A stretch of DNA of 64,000 bases from Bacteroidetes bacterium GWF2_38_335 (GCA_001769535.1 MEOH01000016.1:246776-310775); one strand, 5' to 3'; shown: positions 1 through 8,455, numbered from the stretch's first letter. The notes: a model not told the origin generated them from the letters alone. Translations and numbers: made by a program.

Positions 1-171
1 CGCTAGCTAGCGGACAAGGATTACCCGTTCCCGATAGCTATCGGGATCGCACCACCCGTGGACAAGCCAACGCGCAGGGCAAGTCTTCCCGATATGTTTT
101 TGTCAGGTTAAAAGTTCAATGAACCAATTTTATTTTTCAGAGGGAAATTTTTTATTATGGGCCAGTGCGCT
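1..171. repeat. 171-bp direct repeat, copy 1 (cut by window edge)
   Basis: This stretch is identical, base for base as far as I can read, to 575-745. It starts at the window edge inside the palindrome CGCTAGCTAGCG, so the true repeat probably extends further left. It contains the 16-bp perfect palindrome CCCGATAGCTATCGGG at 30-45. No coding frame is apparent. It looks like a dispersed intergenic repeat of the type common in Bacteroidota genomes; that identity is inferred. Confidence 0.9.
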
Positions 172-574
172 TGTGCTTATTGGGGGCGAGGTGTTTGGTC
201 ACTATGTTATCTACGGATTGAAATCCGTAGTTATGGCTGGGGAACCACTTCGTGGTTAGGGGGGGCCGGGGGCGAGGTGTTTATTCATTGATTTATGTTT
301 TTCGTTTTTGTGTTGCGAATTTATGGTGCAGAGCACCTTACTCTTTGTAGAATATATGGATATCGTAAAATCAAAGGTGCAGAGCACCGGGCTATTTTTT
401 TTTACATGATTGTTATAAATTGTATTTGTTGGTTATGATTTTGATTATTGGGTTGATTTAGCTTTTGTCCTCGAGCCGGACGGGCTTTTCTTTTTTGTCT
501 GCCACACAAAAAAGAAACAAAAAAAGTCACCACGGCTGAAAAACCCGGGCTAATCCTTCACGCAGGCCATTATC
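172..574. other. Non-coding region with small palindromes
   Basis: No gene is visible. The stretch holds several short inverted repeats: a 9-bp-arm hairpin around 212-231 (CTACGGATT/AATCCGTAG), two copies of the near-palindrome GGTGCAGAGCACC at 325-337 and 376-388, and an A/T-rich hairpin around 490-515 (CTTTTTTGT/ACACAAAAAAG). These look like dispersed intergenic elements rather than regulatory sites of a particular gene. Confidence 0.6.
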
Positions 575-745
575 CGCTAGCTAGCGGACAAGGATTACCC
601 GTTCCCGATAGCTATCGGGATCGCACCACCCGTGGACAAGCCAACGCGCAGGGCAAGTCTTCCCGATATGTTTTTGTCAGGTTAAAAGTTCAATGAACCA
701 ATTTTATTTTTCAGAGGGAAATTTTTTATTATGGGCCAGTGCGCT
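575..745. repeat. 171-bp direct repeat, copy 2
   Basis: Second copy of the repeat at 1-171. The match ends at GCGCT (741-745), after which the sequences diverge. The palindrome CCCGATAGCTATCGGG recurs at 604-619, and CCGCTAGCTAGCGG forms a 14-bp palindrome at 574-587. Confidence 0.9.
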
Positions 746-791
746 GGGGTTTGTTGGAGGGGGGCTGGGGATAAAGGGGTATTAAAGAAAA

Positions 792-876
792 AAACCTCCT
801 GCGGCAAATAAATAGCTATGTAGAATATTGAGAGAATAGTGTCAGTCTTTAAAGAGAGGTATGCCGCAGGAAGTTT
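792..876. repeat. Inverted repeat with 15-bp arms
   Basis: Arms 792-806 and 862-876 are complementary over 15 bases with one mismatch (core CCTGCGGCA/TGCCGCAGG), separated by 55 bases. No coding sequence lies inside. It could be a miniature inverted-repeat element or the stem of a non-coding RNA. No target-site duplication was identified. Confidence 0.6.
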
Positions 877-1048
877 ATTTTAAAGAACGTTATGACCATA
901 AAGGGTTTGTTGAATCCTTAAGGCGCGAATATACAACATATTTTTTAATATTAGTATATGTGAAAAATAAAATCAGGTGTTTTTACCTGTTTTTTATGTT
1001 TGATTTATGACGATGGATATTTTTATGATTATGCCTTTTAGTGCCCTT

Positions 1049-1103
1049 ATAGTGCCTTGATAGTGCCTTGATAGTGCCTTGATAGTGCCTTGATAGTGGG
1101 CTG
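1049..1103. repeat. 11-bp tandem repeat (ATAGTGCCTTG)n
   Basis: Four perfect head-to-tail copies of ATAGTGCCTTG occupy 1049-1092. A degenerate copy follows at 1093-1103, and degenerate units sit on either side (1038-1048 and from 1104). The unit length is close to one helical turn, so each copy presents the same face. The sequence lies about 470 bp upstream of the gene at 1573. Confidence 0.9.
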
Positions 1104-1345
1104 ATAGCACCTTAAAAGTGCTTGCTTTTGACTGAATGTGCATGTTAGTGACTGAAAAAATAATTTATTTGTTACACAACATAATTTTGTATATTTTGTT
1201 ATTATTGTATCAGCATTACTCACTCAGGTTTTTATACATAAGAATTTCTATTGACTGCATTGGATCTTTTTAGTTCATTGAATTATTTCATCGTGATGGA
1301 TAATACATGGTATTTACATCTAATTTAACACTTTTCAGTTATTAC

Positions 1346-1438
1346 TGATTTTTCAGCTTTTTGCCCCTGCCCTAAAGGGTGAATGCTGAAAAATCAACCT
1401 GTTCCCTTTAGGGATTAAGGGTAAAAACAGGTTGATTT
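1346..1438. promoter_or_regulatory. Two overlapping, mutually exclusive hairpins upstream of the 1573 gene
   Basis: Hairpin A pairs 1346-1357 (TGATTTTTCAGC) with 1385-1396 (GCTGAAAAATCA), a perfect 12-bp stem. Hairpin B pairs 1391-1403 (AAATCAACCTGTT) with 1426-1438 (AACAGGTTGATTT), a perfect 13-bp stem. They share bases 1391-1396, so both cannot form fully at once. The loops carry CCCTAAAGGG and CCCTTTAGGG. It could be an RNA switch in the 5' leader of the downstream gene, or a compound dispersed repeat; the sequence alone does not decide. Confidence 0.5.
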
Positions 1439-1572
1439 GTTAATCTGTTAAATTAGAATGACCATGCCCATTAATTGTTAAACCGGCAAATTGTCCTAAT
1501 GCTGTTTTTGTCTGTATATCCGGTAAAACGGACTGAATATGCGGAGGGGCTTTTGCCACAAATTTTAAAACT

Positions 1573-2370
1573 ATGTCGAAGAATGTTGGCCTGATTAAGA
1601 TCAAAGGCAAGGTCGGTGATCTTAGTTTTTATCAGAGAAAAGGTGAAAATCTGGTAAGAATGGCAAGTGCTATTGAAAAGAGTCGGATAATGAAAGACCC
1701 GGCTTACAAAAGAACGCGGGAGAATATGGCTGAGTTTGGAGCCAGTGCTCGTATTGGCAAATCGTTCAGAAACTGTTTCGGGATTTTTGCGAAACGGTTT
1801 GGCGGCGAAAATTATATTGGAAGGATAACGGGATTGATGCGTGAAATTATCTCGAACGGAAGTGGCAGACGTGGGGAGAGGGTTTTTGAGGTTGTAGCCA
1901 ACAAAGAAATCCTTGAGGGGTTTGAGTTCAACCCGAATGACAAGCTGCAAAACTTTTTTAGTCCGCCGTTTACCCTAACCGCCAATGCTGCAAGAAACGA
2001 GCTAACGCTCAATGTGCCTGTATTTGATACGGACATGTGGATGTCGGCGCCCGAAGCGGCTACTCATTTCAGCTTGATTTGTATTGCATCGGTTTTATCG
2101 GATTTTGCAGGCACGGGTGTTAAGAAGAAGTATGAGCCGGCAGAACCTTTGCTGAACGAGCTGAGTGCTTACCAGATTAGTGCAGCCATTGAAACAAGCG
2201 GCCTCACTACCGCCCCGGTTTCTCTTACGGCAGTATTGCCTGGTGCTCCGGTAATGACGGGCAATGTTGGTCTGCTTGCCGCGGTTGGGATAGAGTTTTA
2301 CCAGGAAATCAATGGTGAGATGTTTATCCTTGCCACGGACAATGCGCTAAAAATTATTAAAGTTCTTTGA
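1573..2370 (+). CDS. Conserved-looking Bacteroidota protein of unknown function
   Basis: A 265-residue open frame starting at ATG 1573. The N-terminus has a glycine/lysine-rich start followed by a conserved-looking segment rich in R, E and N (about residues 10-75). It resembles small Bacteroidota proteins I recall as multi-copy families of unknown function, but I cannot name a domain. There is no signal peptide or membrane segment. The second half is richer in small hydrophobics and alternating strands. The codon use and GC content look higher than in the genes that follow at 2782-13843. A strong rho-independent terminator follows at 2404-2431, so it is probably a single-gene unit. The structured region at 1346-1438 lies just upstream. 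Confidence 0.8.
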   Translation: MSKNVGLIKIKGKVGDLSFYQRKGENLVRMASAIEKSRIMKDPAYKRTRENMAEFGASARIGKSFRNCFGIFAKRFGGENYIGRITGLMREIISNGSGRRGERVFEVVANKEILEGFEFNPNDKLQNFFSPPFTLTANAARNELTLNVPVFDTDMWMSAPEAATHFSLICIASVLSDFAGTGVKKKYEPAEPLLNELSAYQISAAIETSGLTTAPVSLTAVLPGAPVMTGNVGLLAAVGIEFYQEINGEMFILATDNALKIIKVL

Positions 2371-2403
2371 TTCTGTGTGGTTGAAAATGTGTGTATTGCT
2401 GTA

Positions 2404-2431
2404 AGCCCCGGGGGAGCCTGGGGCTTTTTTT
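2404..2431 (+). terminator. Rho-independent terminator after the 1573 gene
   Basis: A GC-rich stem AGCCCC/GGGGCT with an internal GGGGGAGCC segment is followed by a run of T. It sits 34 bases past the stop codon of the 265-residue gene. Confidence 0.85.
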
Positions 2432-2596
2432 GATGTCAGATGTCAGATGGCAAATATTTCATGTCAAATGTTTGACTCCTGTAAACATTATTACATTCAT
2501 CTTATAAATAAAATGCCAATAAGAGACTATTAATCATATCATTACCACAAACAAAAACATTTGACCTTTGACTTTTGCCCTTTGACTTTTGACATC
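2432..2596. repeat. Long imperfect inverted repeat
   Basis: The 45-base arms 2432-2476 and 2552-2596 are imperfect complements, both beginning or ending with GATGTC/GACATC and built from TTTGAC/GTCAAA-like words. The spacer is about 75 bases and A/T-rich. It looks like a dispersed intergenic element. It could fold into a long cruciform or an RNA hairpin. Confidence 0.6.
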
Positions 2597-2781
2597 AAAA
2601 AAATTGTTTGAGTTGTTTTAATGATTAATAAAAATAAATATGTATATTTGGGTATTGTAGATGTATGATCAAATTGGAATGGAAAGCCCAGGTTTGTGGG
2701 GATTTATTATAGTTGGTGGTCAGTGTAAAAAGACAGAGATAACGATAAATTGAAAAGTAAACTATTGTGAAAGGACAGAAA

Positions 2782-4728
2782 ATGAATGCTCTGGAAAAAT
2801 ATTTGAAAAAGATTGATGAAAGTTCATACGATTGTAAGGACGTCCATACAATCAATTCAGAATTTCAGCAGGTCTGCAAACAACTTTTTGAAGAAGGTAA
2901 ACAAGATATTGCTGCAATTGCTGATCTTGACAGACAAGTATTTTCAGTTCAAAAATCTTTCGATAAAAACCCTGATAATGAAAAAGGAATTATTAACGGA
3001 TTAAGCTGGCAAATGAGCGGTACTCAAACTTTGGAAGATGGCAGCCAAATACCTCTCTATTGGCCTGATGTTACGAAATACACCCAACAAGATTTTGAAT
3101 ATTTTGAAAAACGTTACAACGATTACAAAAACCTATATGCAAAAACTGAATACGGTTTAATGGTGTATTTTGGTGAGAAAACTGCCACATCAAAACATAA
3201 TGATTTTAAACGTCAACTTTGTAATGAATTATTTCAGCTTAGCAAAGAGTATCAAGCTAAATCTAATAAAGGTGATGAAAAGAATCATTACGTGTTGAAT
3301 TTCTTCCATTCTTTGCGAATGGCATTTGGAGTTGCAGAAAAATCGAATCTTGAGCCTGAATTGACCAATCTAATTCAGTACATATTTGAAACACACCAAA
3401 ATTGGGATATTACTAAGGATGGCACTTTACGTATTTTACTTGACCTTTCTGGTTTGTTATCCGATTATTTTGGTTTATCAAATAAATTAATCGACTTTCA
3501 GAAAGTTGTTAATAAGAACTTGGAAGGTGCCAGGGAACTCGAAAAAACACATGTTTGGGGTGCAATGTACGCTATTGACCGCAATATTGCTATTGAGCAA
3601 AAAAGAAACAAACCTGTTATTGGTTTATTAGAATTCAAAGCGAAATTATATGAAAAATTAGCAACTGATGCAGAAAACAAGGCAAACCTTGCCTGTATTA
3701 GTTTTGCTGAAAACGCACTTCGCATCTATCAACAGATTAAACTTCCTGAGGACGTTAGTAGATTGGAGAAATATTATTCAGAATTAAGAGGTAAGTTTCG
3801 GTTATCAGAAATAAAGCAAGAACTTTCAAAAGAGCACGTTGATCACATGAATGAACGTATTTTTAAAGCTGTTTCTGATAATAATGAAAGTGGGATAATT
3901 CATCATTTCATTACATCACCTTGGTATGATACAATTCATAATATAAAAGACCGTTCTATCGAACTAAGCAAAGACACATTTTACTCCTTATTTCCAACCT
4001 CAATAATGGATAAATTCGGGAATACGGTTGATGTGTTTAATACGGATGAAGAAAAAGAAAAATACAATTTTTGGAAATCATATACTTTCAATTTCCAGAT
4101 TGGCACACAAACAATGCATAAGTTCTTTATCGAAGCCTATAAAGCTCAGAAATTAAGTTATGCATCCGTAATTTCCTATTTGGAAAACACTTGGTTTAAT
4201 GAAGTTATTGTCAGAAATTATCATGGCCAGGCAGTAGATATTAAACCTCTTGATACGCTTAAGCCAGGGTTAAAACGGTTATTCGAAGAACTTGACAGAT
4301 TTTTTGCCGACAACACTTATCAATGTGATTTTGTGACAGTAACCGATAGTTTAACTCTAAAAGTTGAAGGGCTTTTACGCAATTTCTGTGAAAAAATCGG
4401 CATTGCAACATTTAAAAGAAGGCCAAAAGGACCACATGAATTAATGATGGAAAAACTGCTTGATGATTTATTGGCAGACATTGCTCACAAACCACCTTTA
4501 AAACCTGAACAGAAAACCAATTTTGATGAGGAAGACAGAATGTTTATAAAATATGTATTAGCAGAAAAGGCCGGATTAAATTTGCGAAATGCAGTTGCTC
4601 ACAGCTTAATGGATGTATTTGAATATTCATTTGAAAATGTTGTTGTACTTTTCTGCATCATAATCAAGTTAAGCAAGTACAAATTTATTGAAACGAAAGG
4701 AGACACCAATGATAACAGTTGTAAATGA
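2782..4728 (+). CDS. DUF4209-like protein with C-terminal RNxxxH motif
   Basis: A protein of 648 residues if it starts at ATG 2782, preceded by AAGGA at about 2771; a GTG five codons upstream (2767) is possible but less well placed. It is mostly helical and has no signal peptide. Near the C-terminus (about 602-607) it carries R-N-A-V-A-H in a hydrophobic context, the signature I associate with DUF4209. The same R-x4-H spacing is used by HEPN ribonuclease folds. The function of DUF4209 is not established to my knowledge. The stop codon overlaps the antitoxin start at 4709 by 20 bases, suggesting translational coupling with the VapB/VapC pair behind it. The context suggests a defence or toxin-antitoxin role; that is inference. 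Confidence 0.65.
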   Translation: MNALEKYLKKIDESSYDCKDVHTINSEFQQVCKQLFEEGKQDIAAIADLDRQVFSVQKSFDKNPDNEKGIINGLSWQMSGTQTLEDGSQIPLYWPDVTKYTQQDFEYFEKRYNDYKNLYAKTEYGLMVYFGEKTATSKHNDFKRQLCNELFQLSKEYQAKSNKGDEKNHYVLNFFHSLRMAFGVAEKSNLEPELTNLIQYIFETHQNWDITKDGTLRILLDLSGLLSDYFGLSNKLIDFQKVVNKNLEGARELEKTHVWGAMYAIDRNIAIEQKRNKPVIGLLEFKAKLYEKLATDAENKANLACISFAENALRIYQQIKLPEDVSRLEKYYSELRGKFRLSEIKQELSKEHVDHMNERIFKAVSDNNESGIIHHFITSPWYDTIHNIKDRSIELSKDTFYSLFPTSIMDKFGNTVDVFNTDEEKEKYNFWKSYTFNFQIGTQTMHKFFIEAYKAQKLSYASVISYLENTWFNEVIVRNYHGQAVDIKPLDTLKPGLKRLFEELDRFFADNTYQCDFVTVTDSLTLKVEGLLRNFCEKIGIATFKRRPKGPHELMMEKLLDDLLADIAHKPPLKPEQKTNFDEEDRMFIKYVLAEKAGLNLRNAVAHSLMDVFEYSFENVVVLFCIIIKLSKYKFIETKGDTNDNSCK

Positions 4729-4978
4729 ACCACAAACCGAGTATAAGGTTGCAGGCTGGCAAACAGAATATAAAGGTTTTTTAATCGACGACTTTATATG
4801 CGGCATTGAAAATGAGACTGTAAAGTGTTGCGCACCAAGTGGCTCTACATTAATGATATTCACTGAAAAACCTAAAAGAAAATTATCCGCTTTGAGAGGT
4901 AAATTATCAAAACAAAGCAGTAAAGAAATTGACGATCAAATTTCAGATTTACGCAACGAATGGGACAGAAATATTTAA
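4709..4978 (+). CDS. VapB-like antitoxin
   Basis: An 89-residue protein starting at ATG 4709, with a good ribosome-binding site (AAAGGAG at about 4696-4702). The start overlaps the end of the DUF4209-like gene by 20 bases. Its C-terminus ends in a helical, charged segment (L-R-G-K-L-S ... R-N-E-W-D-R-N-I) like the toxin-wrapping tails of RelB/VapB-type antitoxins from Bacteroidota. It ends 19 bases inside the PIN-domain toxin gene at 4960. No clear DNA-binding fold can be assigned to the N-terminal half. It should neutralise the toxin and probably represses the operon, as in the family. Confidence 0.75.
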   Translation: MITVVNEPQTEYKVAGWQTEYKGFLIDDFICGIENETVKCCAPSGSTLMIFTEKPKRKLSALRGKLSKQSSKEIDDQISDLRNEWDRNI

Positions 4979-5358
4979 TTGACACTTGTACAGTTGTAAA
5001 ATATCTGGACGAAATACTACCTCCAGAAGCAATTTCATTTATGGATGCTCTGGTTGATGATGATTGTAAAGTTTCATTCATTACAAAAATTGAATTATTG
5101 GTCTGGAACCCTCCAATTGCTGAAGACATAAGAGTAAGAGAGGAGTTTTTAGCAGGTTCTGAAATTCATTACATTAATGATGAAATAATAAACATTGCAA
5201 TTCAAATAAGAAAAGCAACCCATATTAGGTTACCAGATGCTGTTATCGCAGCAACAGCCATTCACAGAGACTATGTTCTTCTATCAACAAATGATAATGA
5301 TTTTATAAAAGTGATTCCACTTGGATTAAAATATATGAATCCCGAAACAGCCTTTTAA
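4960..5358 (+). CDS. vapC: VapC-family PIN-domain ribonuclease toxin
   Basis: A 132-residue PIN domain, normal for VapC. The acidic metal-binding residues are visible: D8 in L-I-D-T-C, E45 in T-K-I-E-L-L, D93 in R-L-P-D-A-V-I-A-A-T-A, and D112/D114 in S-T-N-D-N-D-F. VapC toxins are Mg-dependent endoribonucleases that act on tRNA or rRNA. ATG 4960 overlaps the antitoxin frame by 19 bases, the usual arrangement. An attC-like palindrome follows at 5489-5613. All catalytic residues are present, so the toxin should be active. Confidence 0.9.
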   Translation: MGQKYLIDTCTVVKYLDEILPPEAISFMDALVDDDCKVSFITKIELLVWNPPIAEDIRVREEFLAGSEIHYINDEIINIAIQIRKATHIRLPDAVIAATAIHRDYVLLSTNDNDFIKVIPLGLKYMNPETAF

Positions 5359-5488
5359 AATGATTATAATAGAGTATGATAATGACAATGGTTTAAAAGA
5401 CCGGAAGACAGAACAGGGAAAAAAGAAAATTCTGCTTTAAACATCAAAAAATAAGTATCAAATAGAATACCCATAGCAAGGCGGCTTA

Positions 5489-5613
5489 CTCCAACTCGGT
5501 TTTATTAATCATTTCCTTTACCTCTTCCATTTTGTTCGCTTTTTATTGCGGCTTTTCGCCGCATTATTTTTATATTTGTTGGAAACGATTAATAAAACGC
5601 TATATAGTTAAAT
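5489..5613. repeat. attC-like imperfect palindrome 1
   Basis: Arms 5499-5516 (GTTTTATTAATCATTTCC) and 5581-5598 are complementary over 18 bases with one mismatch. Outside them lie CTCCAAC (5489-5495) and GTTAAAT (5607-5613). The latter fits the attC right core GTTRRRY; the former fits RYYYAAC except in its first base. An inner hairpin GCGGC/GCCGC lies at about 5548-5562. Size (125 bp), architecture and position between two same-strand genes all fit an integron recombination site. This identity is inferred. Confidence 0.5.
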
Positions 5614-5630
5614 GCAAATTAAAAAAAACT

Positions 5631-8315
5631 ATGGATTACATATCAAGTAAACTTAATCAAAAGATAAATTATTTAAAAGGGACTTATCAAAAAGAAATTT
5701 TGAAAGTTCACTATCAAGCAAATTTAGAATATAAATTATTTTTTATTTTAGGATATTTATGGAATAAAAATTGGGAACTTCTTGATCCTTCAGACAAGGA
5801 ATATTGTATAGAAAATACATTAAAACCTTCTATCGGTAGTATTGTTAGTTCTTCTCGAAAATTAGATTTAGAAAAAGAAATATTTGGAAATAAAAAAGAG
5901 CAAAACTTATATAATGCTATTGATAAATATCCGAATTTACGTAATGAAAGGATTGGACATGGTTATTCTTTTGAAGATGATACAGAAACTTTGTTGACAA
6001 TACTAGAAAATTTATTAGATACAATTGATGACAGTGAGAGCTTTTTGATTAAAGAAAAAAATGATTTTATATTAGTATTAAATGAAAATAATGGATTGTT
6101 TTGTGGTATTAATTTTAAATCTGATGGATTTGGTTATGTGCCATGGAAATGTTGTTCTACAGTTTTTCCATTTGAATCAAACTCTTTATATTTATTGACT
6201 TCCCAAAACGAATATTTTAAAATATCACCATTTGTAGAGATTGATGAAGAGGGTGATATTTTCATATTTTCCTCAATTCAAGAAAAGCTAACAGGACGTG
6301 TGAAGTATAATAAGTTATTAAAAACGGGGATTCTGTTAAAAGAACGAATGGTATTTAGTTCATTACTAATCTCCAATGAAAAAGATAAAAGAAAAACAGC
6401 AAATGGTACAATAATTAATAATTTTGAAAGAAATTATAAAAAATTTATAGATACAGGTGTAAAGGAGAAAATAAAAACATTCCTATTAAAAAACAAATCA
6501 ACCGTATTTGGTACAATCTGGGGGCATGGTGGTGTTGGTAAAACTGCTACAATACAAAGTCTTTGTGAAGATTTATCAAATGATGATAAGAAGTATTTTG
6601 ATTATGTGATTTTTGTTTCTGCCAAAGACAGATATTACAATTATTATAAGGGAACTATTCATGAACTAGAAAACAATATTGATTCTTTCGAGAGTATAAT
6701 TAAATACGTTAATAAAATAATTTTTGATATAGAAGCATTTGACTCAAGTAGTATAATAAATTTCGAGGGAAAACTTTTAATTATTATTGATGACTTTGAG
6801 ACATTTTCTAAAGATGAGAACAAAAATATTACAAATTTCATCAAAGAATTAAATATTAATAATCATAAGATAATACTTACAACAAGATCTGCAACCTTTG
6901 TAACAGGAGAAGAAATTAAAACAAATGAACTTTCTCCACCAGAAACAGAACAGTTCCTATTAGAGGCAATTACGATTGAAATACCTGGATTTAATATAGA
7001 TATTTTAAAAAAGGATTTACAGGTAAATGGAAATCGTGAATCTGTTCACAAAATAACTAGTGGCCGACCATTATTTATCTTTCAATTTGCAATTTTACTA
7101 GCACAAAAAGGGTCGTTAACTGAAACATTAAAACATGATATTAAATCTTCAAAAGAAGCTGTAGATTTTTTATATGACCGTATTTTTGATTATCTGTCTG
7201 CTGATGCTCGAAATATGTTTATCGCAATAGGTTTGTTAACAAAAGAAGATGATTTGTCAAACCTAATTGATAAATTAAAATTTATAACTAACAAGGAAAA
7301 ATCTGAGGATAGTTTTCAAGGTGCCTTGAATGAGTTAATAAAACTAAAAATAATAGAAATTATTGATAAAGATTTTTTCAAAGTATACTCTCCAGAGATA
7401 TTTCGATTAATGAAAAAATATTATGAAAGTAAGGGTCCAGAATATGACAGTCAAATAACAACAAGATTTCAATTAATAACCGATAATAAGACATTAGACA
7501 CCGAATGGTCATTATTGGAAAATGCTGATTTAAGCAGAGTAATTAGGTCTGAGCTTGAGGTGGAAAATAAATATCGATATATTTTAAACAGAAGTAAAAC
7601 GCCAATTGATATAAAATTAAAGGCTGTTCTAAATTTCGCCTCTTATCTAGTTACTCATAAGGGCAAAACGGAAAAAGCTATCAAACTATTTGAAGATTAT
7701 TCGCATTTGTTTTTTCAAAATCCAAATTTTGTTAAATCATTCTCTCAATACTGTTGGGTGCAAGGCTCAATTGAAAATAAAGATAAGGCTATTGAAATTT
7801 TAACCAAATTTTTCTCATCAAAAATCAAAGTTGATAATCAAGTTCAAATTGACTTATTAGGAATATTAATGATGTATCAATCAATATCATTGATAAATGA
7901 ACGAGAAGATTTAAAAGAGAGAAAGAGATATGCTGATATTGACGACAAAACCTACAAAGTAATATATAATAATCAAAAGGAGAGGTTTTATGATTTGTAT
8001 AAGAATCCTGGTCTGAAATTGTATAATAAAGTAAAAGATAACGACATCAGGGAGTTTGAACCATATGTTAGACACAGTGCTTTAGAAGGGTTGCAACATT
8101 TTGTTGAAATATGCCTTAGAAATAGAAATTTTAAAGTTGGTAAAGAAGTTTGTCAATTCGTATTAGATACATTACCCCAGAATTTTCAACAACCTTTTAT
8201 TTTTAAATTGACAAAAATTCATTCAATGGAAAACCCTAAAGCTAAAATTGATCCTTATAAAAAAGTTGAAACCGAATTTGGACAAAAATTAATGGATGCT
8301 TTAATTAAAAAATAA
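5631..8315 (+). CDS. STAND (NB-ARC-like) NTPase with N-terminal HEPN-like motif and C-terminal helical repeats
   Basis: I start this at ATG 5631 (894 residues), because the 33 codons upstream lie across an attC-like palindrome. Residues 1-135 are helical with R-N-E-R-I-G-H at 104-110, resembling a HEPN nuclease or Swt1-like motif. A P-loop G-H-G-G-V-G-K-T is at 298-305, Walker B L-L-I-I-I-D-D at about 382-388, then an arginine-containing sensor segment (I-I-L-T-T-R-S) and a G-R-P-L-F-I motif, as in NB-ARC/STAND ATPases. The C-terminal third is TPR-like helices, the probable ligand-sensing part. Such proteins often act as phage sensors that oligomerise and activate an effector; here the HEPN-like end would be the effector. 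The role is inferred; the ATPase assignment is firm. Base composition is strongly A/T-rich. Confidence 0.8.
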   Translation: MDYISSKLNQKINYLKGTYQKEILKVHYQANLEYKLFFILGYLWNKNWELLDPSDKEYCIENTLKPSIGSIVSSSRKLDLEKEIFGNKKEQNLYNAIDKYPNLRNERIGHGYSFEDDTETLLTILENLLDTIDDSESFLIKEKNDFILVLNENNGLFCGINFKSDGFGYVPWKCCSTVFPFESNSLYLLTSQNEYFKISPFVEIDEEGDIFIFSSIQEKLTGRVKYNKLLKTGILLKERMVFSSLLISNEKDKRKTANGTIINNFERNYKKFIDTGVKEKIKTFLLKNKSTVFGTIWGHGGVGKTATIQSLCEDLSNDDKKYFDYVIFVSAKDRYYNYYKGTIHELENNIDSFESIIKYVNKIIFDIEAFDSSSIINFEGKLLIIIDDFETFSKDENKNITNFIKELNINNHKIILTTRSATFVTGEEIKTNELSPPETEQFLLEAITIEIPGFNIDILKKDLQVNGNRESVHKITSGRPLFIFQFAILLAQKGSLTETLKHDIKSSKEAVDFLYDRIFDYLSADARNMFIAIGLLTKEDDLSNLIDKLKFITNKEKSEDSFQGALNELIKLKIIEIIDKDFFKVYSPEIFRLMKKYYESKGPEYDSQITTRFQLITDNKTLDTEWSLLENADLSRVIRSELEVENKYRYILNRSKTPIDIKLKAVLNFASYLVTHKGKTEKAIKLFEDYSHLFFQNPNFVKSFSQYCWVQGSIENKDKAIEILTKFFSSKIKVDNQVQIDLLGILMMYQSISLINEREDLKERKRYADIDDKTYKVIYNNQKERFYDLYKNPGLKLYNKVKDNDIREFEPYVRHSALEGLQHFVEICLRNRNFKVGKEVCQFVLDTLPQNFQQPFIFKLTKIHSMENPKAKIDPYKKVETEFGQKLMDALIKK

Positions 8316-8328
8316 ATCTGCATATAAT

Positions 8329-8455
8329 AATGTATAAAAATAATAGCCGAGTCAGTCTTAATTTAAAGGGTTGTAGGCCGCTTCAACTTTCTTGTAACTT
8401 GACAGAAAAGTGCAACGCAGTCAGCCACTATTCTTATACTTACCGTTGTAGCCAA
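8329..8455. repeat. attC-like imperfect palindrome 2
   Basis: Arms 8332-8350 and 8421-8439 are complementary at 15 of 19 ungapped positions. The right arm is followed by ACCGTTGTAGCC (8442-8453), similar to AACCGTTAGC behind palindrome 3. It sits directly after the STAND gene and before the 118-residue gene. It is weaker than palindromes 1 and 3. Confidence 0.4.

Noticed and set aside
1049-1103. Tandem 11-bp units as a CRISPR array
   Set aside because: The units abut without spacers and are far too short for CRISPR repeats; no cas genes are in the window.
5532-5630. N-terminal extension of the STAND protein
   Set aside because: These codons run through the right half of a palindrome and encode an aromatic/cysteine-rich stretch unlike the rest; ATG 5631 begins the helical domain.
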